Positions 8,393 to 14,135 of a stretch of DNA of 34,434 nucleotides are shown piece after piece. Numbering within the stretch: position 1 is the first letter of the stretch; every line of letters starts with the position of its first letter. Origin of the DNA: Flavobacteriaceae bacterium (GTDB lineage: Bacteria > Bacteroidota > Bacteroidia > Flavobacteriales > Flavobacteriaceae); the NCBI GenBank assembly GCA_026710085.1, contig JAPORT010000019.1, positions 1 to 34,434 of the forward strand, written 5' to 3'. The notes beneath the pieces were generated by a model. The model was not told the origin of the DNA. It made no database searches and saw only the letters and a list, made by a program, of their open reading frames with translations. The position numbers and the translations under genes were made by a program.

Positions 8393-9045
8393 CTGAACTC
8401 CTCACTCCCTTTTTTTTTGAACTCTTCATCGGTCTCCAAAGACTGTGATTGGGAGCTCATTTTCTGATAAAGTGGAAATGGCCTTTCGGGCCATGAAGTC
8501 GCTATCCTTACAGATTCGTCCCATCCATTATCCCCAAAAAGCACAAGTGGAGGCACATGTGTTGTTGTGTATGCTATCCTATGATGTGCGGTATCATTGC
8601 CAACAAAAGTTAGCCCCTCTCATTGTTGCCGAATAGGATTTGGAACAAAAGCGAGCCGATCGACAAGATCTCATCACGTCGGCTGAGTCCACGCTACCAG
8701 CTCGAAAGAAGGCTACCACCAAAAAGAATCCATAAAAACGCCAAGTCAAGAGTTTGAATGCCTTGATGGAAGAGTTTTCGGGATGGAATCGTTTGGTGAT
8801 TCAACCCAAAATCGTCACCAAGGAACGGGAGGAAGCCATCATGATGGATGGCCAAACACCCATCTAAAAAAAGGCCTTCCAATGGTTGAACATTCAGTCC
8901 CTCTAATTCAGGGAACCAACCCCCGACAAAGGCTCGTCAATCATCTCTTCTTAGGATTCGTTTTTATCAGAAAATAAGAGCCCAACCATGGTCTTTGGAG
9001 ACCGATGAAAAGTTTAAAAAAAAAGGGGCAACGATGACGTTCTTT
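8393..9045 (+). mobile_element. IS1634-family relic, about 650 bp, bounded by long inverted repeats
   Basis: The block at 8407-8443 is closely matched by the reverse complement of 8991-9028: CATCGGTCTCCAAAGAC is identical in both arms and is flanked by a nine-base T run. The inner sequence 8451-8471 also matches the reverse complement of 8961-8982. The outermost left bases, CTGAACTCCTC (8393), resemble the end CTGAACTTCCC of the IS1634-type copy at 29278. The right edge near 9045 is decayed. Only the last third of the transposase remains between the arms, so this is an internally deleted derivative with MITE-like form. Confidence 0.65.
8445..8906 (+). pseudogene. C-terminal fragment of IS1634-family transposase
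   Basis: The frame reads VEMAFRAMKSLSLQIRPIH and then a segment equivalent to LCMLSYDVRYH. This is nearly the same as the tail of the longer IS1634-type copy at 30.8-31.2 kb. In-frame stops lie at 8634 (TAG), 8733 (TAA) and 8865 (TAA). Against the longer copy they replace Glu, Glu and Gln codons. Everything upstream of the VEMAFR motif, including the first two catalytic Asp residues, is missing. It is not functional. It is useful as a dated sibling for comparison with the other copy. Confidence 0.85.
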
Positions 9046-9149
9046 TAAAGCTTCTTTCACCACCTTGAATTTGAATTCTGGAGTATGCTATACTCGCTTC
9101 ATATCTAAATATTGAAGGTAAAATAGAAGCCATTTTCAACTATTCTAGT

Positions 9150-9310
9150 GCAACATGAACCCATGTGGATTTTATCTTCTCGGTGAGACGAAGATAATCA
9201 AATTTGCGAACGCCTCTGTGATTTATTTATAGTCGGTGAAGCTCCCGCCGGTGGCATATGTCAACACTCCCAGCGGACGTGTGGTTAGCGTGCTAATCTT
9301 TATACGTTAC
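9150..9310. other. GC-rich, stem-forming orphan block, identity unknown
   Basis: This interval stands out against its AT-rich surroundings. It holds several short inverted repeats: ATCTTC/GAAGAT near 9171-9194, a GCCGGTGGC-type segment near 9248, and TTAGC-GT-GCTAA near 9286. No frame is convincing; the longest short peptide starts with MNPCGFYLLGE at 9156 and stops after 25 codons. It could be a structured RNA, the end of a lost mobile element, or the tail of a decayed gene. I do not recognise it. The rest of 9046-9386 contains nothing else I can name except the presumed promoter region of the Panacea gene. Confidence 0.3.
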
Positions 9311-9386
9311 ATGTGGCTAGCACCTAAGTGAACAATTTAAGTTATCTTTATTTGTATTTTTATTTATGTGGTAGTTTTCAAAACAA

Positions 9387-9899
9387 CTGATTAAGATTAC
9401 GGCAGCGCATATTGCGAATTATATTTTTTATCAAGCTAAAAAAGATCAAGTATTGATAACTCCCCTCAAACTACAGAAATTAATTTATTTTTTATTTGGT
9501 CATTATTTTAATTTTTCAGATCAAAAACTTTTTAATGATCGGTTTTATGCTTGGGAACATGGGCCTGTGATTCCTCATCTTTATTATCAATTAAAAAAAC
9601 ATCAAGCCAATCCTATTCCATTAGATACATTGGTATGGCATGCTGATTTTAAAAAAGAAAAATTTATGCCAGCCTCTTTATCTGATTTAACAAATAATCA
9701 ATTCAATATTTTGTATTCTATTTGGGAACATTATAGTCAAATTGATGCAAGAAAATTAGTCATACTTTCTCACCAAAAAAATACTCCCTGGGATAAGACC
9801 TATGAACATGGATTTGAAAAATTAATTCCTCACAAAAGAATTAAAACCTTTTTCTTAAAAAATCCATTGAATGAAAAAGACTATGAAAGAAAAAAATGA
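9387..9899 (+). CDS. Panacea-domain (DUF4065, SocA/GepA-like) protein, probable PanA antitoxin, start codon unclear
   Basis: Panacea proteins serve as antitoxins paired with many unrelated toxins, or as prophage GepA-like proteins. Family motifs are ITPLKLQKLIYF, then AWEHGPVIPHLYYQLKK, then NTPWDKTYEHG. The first ordinary start, TTG at 9453, falls inside the domain. Upstream in frame, the codons still encode family sequence (ITAAHIANYIFYQ), so translation should begin near 9387-9396. The only candidates there are CTG 9387 or ATT 9390/9396; an in-frame TAG at 9372 blocks anything longer. The gene may use a rare start or may have lost its ATG. The next gene overlaps its end and encodes a small membrane protein, which fits a PanA-PanT pair. 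Confidence 0.75.
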   Translation: MIKITAAHIANYIFYQAKKDQVLITPLKLQKLIYFLFGHYFNFSDQKLFNDRFYAWEHGPVIPHLYYQLKKHQANPIPLDTLVWHADFKKEKFMPASLSDLTNNQFNILYSIWEHYSQIDARKLVILSHQKNTPWDKTYEHGFEKLIPHKRIKTFFLKNPLNEKDYERKK

Positions 9900-10199
9900 T
9901 GTGTCTGAAAAATCCTCTCGGTGGGTTCTTTCTCTAGAAGAAGATTTTAAAATTATTAAAGCAAGAAAAGCAGAAGCAAAACAACGTTATGTTTATTCAA
10001 AAATCATTATTTTTTTATCGTATGCGCTTTGCCTCTTTGGTTTTTGACGCTAACAGCAATTATTTTCACGATTCTTTTTTGCCCTGAGAAAAAAGATTTT
10101 ATTAGTGAATCTAGCGTATCAGTAATCCAGATTGCTGGTCATAACAACAACATTTTTGATCGCATTATCAGGATTTCTTTTGATAAAAAAAAAGAATGA
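9883..10199 (+). pseudogene. Frameshifted small membrane protein, candidate PanT-type toxin
   Basis: The frame starts at ATG 9883 (or 9871) inside the end of the Panacea gene. It reads a charged N-terminus (SRWVLSLEEDFKIIKARK) and then a hydrophobic segment YSKIIIFLSYALCLFGF before TGA at 10045-10047. Adding one T to the five-T run at 10041-10045 continues the protein as LTLTAIIFTILFC and a polar tail, with a stop at 10197-10199. The restored product has about 105 residues with one or two membrane helices. Panacea antitoxins are known to pair with small membrane-acting toxins, so this is the likely partner, now disabled. A two-gene alternative, a 54-residue protein alone, is possible. Confidence 0.5.
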
Positions 10200-10237
10200 T
10201 AGAGAGGTTGAAAAACCCTGATGATGATTAAAAAAAT

Positions 10238-10430
10238 GGTTCTACTACGAAAGTTGTGGGTAAAGTTTGAGGCCACCATCAAAAAACAAGACCGCTACTC
10301 TAAAGTTTTCGAATTTTCGATAGTCTCGACCAATGACCTTAATTTCTTGGATTCTCCCATTCCATCGCTCGGCTTGCGCATTGGACTGTGGATAACACAA
10401 GGCATTGTGCTATCCCCCTAAATCGAAACG
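10238..10430 (-). pseudogene. C-terminal fragment and terminal end of an ISL3-family element
   Basis: The minus strand reads SNAQAERWNGRIQEIKVIGR, then DYRKFENFRVAVLFF, and stops with TAG at 10247-10245. This is the familiar tail of an ISL3-family (DDE_Tnp_ISL3) transposase. The sequence just outside the stop, at 10238-10260 on the plus strand, is GGTTCTACTAC-G-AAAGTTGTGG. A near-identical 22-bp end lies at the ISL3 relic at 20.6 kb, which marks it as the terminal repeat of the same IS type. The rest of the transposase is missing beyond about 10430. Confidence 0.75.
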
Positions 10431-10463
10431 CTCTAAAATATAGTTTTTTTCTTTATGATCTAT

Positions 10464-10499
10464 ATTCAGCTTGGGAAATCTATATTTCCCAAGCTGAAT
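10464..10499. repeat. Perfect 16-bp hairpin with 4-nt loop, role unknown
   Basis: Positions 10464-10479 and 10484-10499 are exact reverse complements (arm ATTCAGCTTGGGAAAT) around the loop CTAT. Neither strand shows a T run directly after the stem, so it is not a standard terminator. A smaller hairpin, GGTCTG-N5-CAGACC, follows at about 10515-10532. Confidence 0.6.
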
Positions 10500-10620
10500 C
10501 AAAAAAGCCACAGGGGTCTGGTTTTTCAGACCAGCATTCGGACGCAAGGTTCTTGTATTGCAAATTCAAGAGAATCAAGTGGATTTCTATCAACAACAAA
10601 TCCAGTAATGTCTCCCTAAT

Positions 10621-10961
10621 GTTATTTTAGAAATTCCAAACGAAGAAGATATCGTTTATACATCGGATTTAGTCGAAGCTGCCCAAGAAATCGCTGATTA
10701 CAAAATGAGGTATCAAAAAAATTCTCATGATCGAACCTTTTCTTGATGATACGCGATACCAATAACCCCGATTTGAAAAAAAACTTCAAAAGTTAGCCAA
10801 AAGAAATCCTCAATTCATTCCTCATTTTTTACAAAACGTTATATCAGTTTTTAAAAAGGAAGTAGATACTCTGTTACACAACTTTTTCGTAAATTTATTG
10901 AAGATCAAGTTGATGAGTCAACAATTATCCCCCAATTGATGAATCTCTATTCTGGTAGTTA
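10621..10961 (+). pseudogene. Decayed gene of unknown function
   Basis: Reading through several frames gives protein-like stretches: EIPNEEDIVYTSDLVEAAQE, then KLQKLAKRNPQFIPHFLQNV, then SVTQLFRKFIEDQVDESTII, ending at a TAA near 10961. The stretches lie in different frames with stops between them, so this looks like one gene broken by small indels. I do not recognise the family. It fills most of the gap between the ISL3 relic and the tRNA gene. Confidence 0.35.
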
Positions 10962-11012
10962 ATTCAATTGGCTAATACCCTTAAATACAACCTATCATAC
11001 ATTTAAATCCGT

Positions 11013-11020
11013 TATCTTTG
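11013..11020 (+). promoter_or_regulatory. Bacteroidota-type -7 box for the tRNA gene
   Basis: TATCTTTG matches the Bacteroidota -7 consensus TAnnTTTG exactly and ends 10 bases before the mature tRNA 5' end. No clear -33 TTTG is seen at the usual distance. Confidence 0.5.
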
Positions 11021-11030
11021 ACGAGTTTTT

Positions 11031-11104
11031 GGTCCTATAGCTCAGTTGGTTAGAGTAGCTGACTCATAATCAGTTGGTCCCTGGTTCGAGCCCAGGTGGG
11101 ACCA
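11031..11104 (+). tRNA. tRNA with anticodon CAT (elongator Met, or Ile2 if lysidine-modified)
   Basis: All arms fold. The acceptor pairs GGTCCTA with TGGGACC, including one G-U pair. The D arm contains AGCTCAGTTGGTTAGAG. The anticodon stem GCTGA/TCAGT closes a seven-base loop CTCATAA. The T arm is CCTGG-TTCGAGC-CCAGG. The discriminator base is A and no CCA is encoded, which is common in this phylum. The 74-nt length is normal. CAT is shared by tRNA-Met and the tRNA-Ile that TilS converts with lysidine. I cannot separate the two by eye. Confidence 0.93.
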
Positions 11105-11115
11105 CAGGAATCGGG

Positions 11116-11149
11116 CGTAATAATCTTAAAAAATAGTTATTGCGGTTTT
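11116..11149 (+). terminator. Putative terminator of the tRNA transcript
   Basis: CGTAATAA (11116-11123) can pair with TTATTGCG (11137-11144) with one G-U pair, followed by GTTTTC. The stem is AT-rich and the T run is short, so it would be a weak terminator. Confidence 0.4.
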
Positions 11150-11266
11150 CTATTGGAGTATAACCGTAATCGAATCACATCACCACTTGATGATAATTTC
11201 TACATTTAATAGTTTATTTTTACAGACCCATCGAAAAACCAAGCGCTTAAAATTTTTAATAAAAGC

Positions 11267-11980
11267 ATGAAAAATTCATTCATTTTACTCTTCGTTTGTC
11301 TTTTATTTTCTTGTGAGAGACCTAGTCAAGTTTCAATTACTAAAGTCGAAGGGTCTCCTGCATTTGAAAATGCGAAACTCTCATTAAAAGATAGCCTTTA
11401 TCAGCAAGGAAGTGATCATTTGTTTTCGTTCCATGTCGAAGATTACACCCTTGGAGAACAAACACCAAAAGAATTTGATTACACCCTTGCGAACTCCGGC
11501 CAAGGTCAACACATCCATTTGATTATTAATAACGGACCTTATTTTGCAAAGTATTCACAAGAATTTGGTCAAGAATTGGAAAAGGGGAATAATGTGATTT
11601 TAGCATTCTTATCAAGATCTTACCATGAATCTGTTAAAAATCCAAATGCTTATGTGCTTACTCAGATTGGTGATGGTGAAGAGATTGATTTGACACAAGA
11701 ACTTCTGTTTTACAGTAGGCCAAAAGGAACCTATAAAGGAAAGGATACAGAAAAAGTGCTTTTAGATTTTTACTTAATCAATACTACAATATCTCCTGAT
11801 GGGAATAAAGTTAAAGCTACAATACAAGACACTGAATTTATCATTGACCAATGGGAACCTTATTACATTGAAGGTCTACCCAAGGGGGAAATTTCTATAA
11901 AACTAGAATTAATTGATTCTGATGGGGAATTAATCGATTCTCCGTTCAATCCTTCAGTAAGAACGGTAACACTCGAATAG
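11267..11980 (+). CDS. Secreted lipoprotein of unknown function
   Basis: 237 residues. The N-terminus MKNSFILLFVCLLFSC is a classic lipoprotein signal, with a hydrophobic core and a lipobox ending at C16, so the mature protein is membrane-anchored, probably on the outer membrane. The mature part contains GQGQHIHLIINNGPYFA near residues 74-90 and a later repeat of LIDSDGELIDSP type near the C-terminus. The His-rich HIHLIINNG motif resembles small beta-sandwich periplasmic proteins (DUF4399-like), but that is only a resemblance. It stands alone, with the tRNA upstream and the graspetide-like cluster 127 bp downstream on the same strand. Confidence 0.75.
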   Translation: MKNSFILLFVCLLFSCERPSQVSITKVEGSPAFENAKLSLKDSLYQQGSDHLFSFHVEDYTLGEQTPKEFDYTLANSGQGQHIHLIINNGPYFAKYSQEFGQELEKGNNVILAFLSRSYHESVKNPNAYVLTQIGDGEEIDLTQELLFYSRPKGTYKGKDTEKVLLDFYLINTTISPDGNKVKATIQDTEFIIDQWEPYYIEGLPKGEISIKLELIDSDGELIDSPFNPSVRTVTLE

Positions 11981-12107
11981 CTATCTTTTTTACCTGAATC
12001 TTCAAATTTTTATTCATTTCCAGTATACGAATCCTATTTATCGATAGCAACCAAAGTTTAAAACCCTCCTTGAGTCTCTAAATTCTTGCGCCTAATAAAA
12101 GTTAAAA

Positions 12108-12395
12108 ATGATTAACTTTGGGGAACAATCATTAATTCCTTATACTGTGAAATATCTGTTATACGACTACGCTGAAATACCAACGCATCCATTGGAACTT
12201 CCTAAAATGAGATACTGCCAAAAGCAAAATCTTAATGTCTTGGAAGGAACGAACGAACCTGCTATTAATCTTTTAACATCAACTTCAATATCCGATAAAG
12301 GTCGAAATGCTTACGCCATGAGTTTGGCTACAGAAACACACACCTTAGTATCCACAGAAAGCTCTGATTCTGATCGCGATTATATTTCCAACTAA
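12108..12395 (+). CDS. Candidate graspetide (omega-ester/amide RiPP) precursor peptide
   Basis: A 95-residue peptide just upstream of an MvdD-like ATP-grasp ligase. The N-terminal part contains IPYTVKYLL, which resembles the PFFxxFLE leader motif bound by microviridin-type ligases. The last 35 residues are rich in Ser, Thr, Asp and Glu: ATETHTLVSTE, then SSDSDRDY. That is the composition expected of a core in which Thr/Ser hydroxyls are esterified to Asp/Glu side chains. There is no signal peptide and no Gly-Gly cleavage site. The protein is not recognised beyond this. The claim rests on composition, motif resemblance and gene order, 61 bp before the ligase. Confidence 0.6.
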   Translation: MINFGEQSLIPYTVKYLLYDYAEIPTHPLELPKMRYCQKQNLNVLEGTNEPAINLLTSTSISDKGRNAYAMSLATETHTLVSTESSDSDRDYISN

Positions 12396-12456
12396 AGCCA
12401 TCTTGAGATTGCTCTAATTTTTCAAGAATCGTTAATATCTTACTTCTTTCAATCTT

Positions 12457-13375
12457 GTGATTTTAGTAGTTTCACATAAAGATGACTACACCACCGATTA
12501 TATCATCAATAAATTGAATAATCAAAATCATTCGTATAAACGATTGAATACCGAGGATATCGGTTCTGAACACCATGTTTTAGTTCGATATAATAAAACA
12601 AAAAATATTTCAATCGATGGTATTAACGAATTTAACTCCGTTTGGTTTCGTAGGACTGCCATATCACGAAATAGTTTATTGACCAATTCGAAAGAAAAGT
12701 TTCATGAACGTGACTTTAGATTGTTTCTCAAGTCTCTTTGGCGAGATTTAAAAGTTAAAAAATGGTTGAGTTATCCTGATTTTATTGGAAAAGCTGAAAA
12801 TAAATTACTGCAATTGGAATTAGCCAATGAATTGGGTTTTTTGATTCCAGATACCATCATAACAACAAATCAAAGTGAATTAAAAAAATTTTATACATCC
12901 TATAAAAAAGGAGTGGTCATCAAGCCTCTTTTTGGTGGAAGATACTTTGATGAAACAAGTAAAAAGGTCATATTTACAAATCGATTTGATATTTCTCAAA
13001 TTAGAACAAAACAATCATTCTATCTTTCCAATCATTTTTCAAGAAGAAATAAAAAAGATATATGAAATTAGAGTGACTGTTGTTGATAATCAGGTTTTTT
13101 CAGCCAAAATCAAATCCCAACAAAATAAAAATCCTAAGATGGATTGGAGAAATCAAAGCAATGAAATTGAATCATACCAGTTGCCCCTACTATACGAAAA
13201 AAAATGCATTGAATTAACCAAATCACTTAAGTTAAACTTTGGTGCTATTGATTTAATCAAAACAGAAAATGGATATGTCTTTTTAGAAATAAATCCTAAC
13301 GGTCAGTGGGTGTGGATTGAATCGAATACTGGTTTGAATATTTCTGATGCAATCATCCATTTTTTAAGTCAATAA
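12457..13375 (+). pseudogene. MvdC/MvdD-like ATP-grasp peptide ligase, frameshifted
   Basis: The ligase would form macrocyclic ester or amide links in the precursor. It starts with GTG at 12457. The first frame reads MILVVSHKDDYTTDYII and continues through KKGVVIKPLFGGRYFDE, the ATP-binding lysine strand and loop, to a TGA near 13063. The rest lies one frame over: FPIIFQEEIKKIYEIRVTVV, then LNFGAIDLIKTENGYVFLEI, then the metal-binding motif NPNGQW, ending at 13375. Removing one A from the AAAA near 13010 joins the halves into a protein of about 305 residues, close to the family's usual length (about 320). It could be a disabled gene, an error in the sequence, or a slip site. The following membrane gene starts 1 bp after the stop. 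Confidence 0.8.
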
Positions 13376-13376
13376 C

Positions 13377-13829
13377 ATGAAAGTAGATAACGACAACAAA
13401 AACACTAAATTCAGAAAAGAATTTTTAAATGTCTATATTGACTTCTGTTTGCGAAGATTTGAAAACGAAAAAAATCGTATGCTAGTCATCGAAAGAAAAA
13501 TCTACCAGCTATTGAATAATTCTGGAGTCATTGTGTCTATCATCGCCATTTTTGGAACCATATTGTACAACCAAATAACCTTTTCCTTTTGGTCTAATAT
13601 GACCTTTCTATTGATTTTTCTTATCACTTTATTTCCAATTGGAAAATCAATATACATTGCAAGAGGAATCTTTAAGTCTGATCTATTTCCTTATATGGAT
13701 TTGTCTCCAAAACAAACATTTGCAAAAAACTTTAAGACTATCGATGAATTTAAAAATGATTATATCCACGATTTAATACACAGTATTGACCAAAATAAAA
13801 AAACAAACAACTTGAAGGCCTCCATTTGA
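13377..13829 (+). CDS. Membrane protein with two helices, third gene of the graspetide-like operon
   Basis: 150 residues. A basic N-terminal part of about 48 residues is followed by two helices near 50-66 (GVIVSIIAIFGTILYNQ) and 74-91 (FWSNMTFLLIFLITLFPI), then a soluble tail rich in Lys and Asp. The start codon follows the ligase stop after one base, so translation is coupled. Function is unknown. Its place suggests a role in handling the modified peptide, such as export help or immunity, but the sequence does not show it. Confidence 0.6.
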   Translation: MKVDNDNKNTKFRKEFLNVYIDFCLRRFENEKNRMLVIERKIYQLLNNSGVIVSIIAIFGTILYNQITFSFWSNMTFLLIFLITLFPIGKSIYIARGIFKSDLFPYMDLSPKQTFAKNFKTIDEFKNDYIHDLIHSIDQNKKTNNLKASI

Positions 13830-14135
13830 ATCAAATCGAATCAATGGTTCGCCATTGGGCTTTATTTTTTGACCATACCGCCTATTGGTCTTTTCATTCT
13901 CTCCTTTTTCAATTAATCACTGCTTTCTCGCATCTCCTTTATTCTACCTCTGTTGGCATTTATTTTAACATTGGACTCCATGAAATGTGTTTGATAAAAA
14001 GCCATACTATCCCATTGGATTGACGATCCAAACAGAAAAAAATAGGGTTATCCAAAGCGGATCATAAAGTTTAGTCTTTACATTTGTGTTAACTATTTAT
14101 TCAACAGGCGTTCCCACTATTTTAGCATCAATCTC
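13830..14135 (+). promoter_or_regulatory. Spacer with a -7 box for the TonB-dependent receptor gene
   Basis: The 306 bp between the graspetide-like operon and the receptor gene hold no gene I trust; the open frame at 13826-14023 starts with TTG and matches nothing. TACATTTG at 14079-14086 fits TAnnTTTG exactly, 50 bp before the receptor ATG. No good -33 partner is seen. Confidence 0.4.

Noticed and set aside
9150-9310. TnpB C-terminus or omega RNA of an IS605-type element
   Set aside because: I looked for the zinc-ribbon and typical right-end hairpin and could not find them; the block is left as unknown.
10464-10499. Rho-independent terminator
   Set aside because: No T run follows the stem on either strand.
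13826-14023. 65-residue frame starting with TTG after the graspetide-like operon
   Set aside because: No recognised motif and an unusual start; it could be chance in the spacer before the TonB receptor gene.
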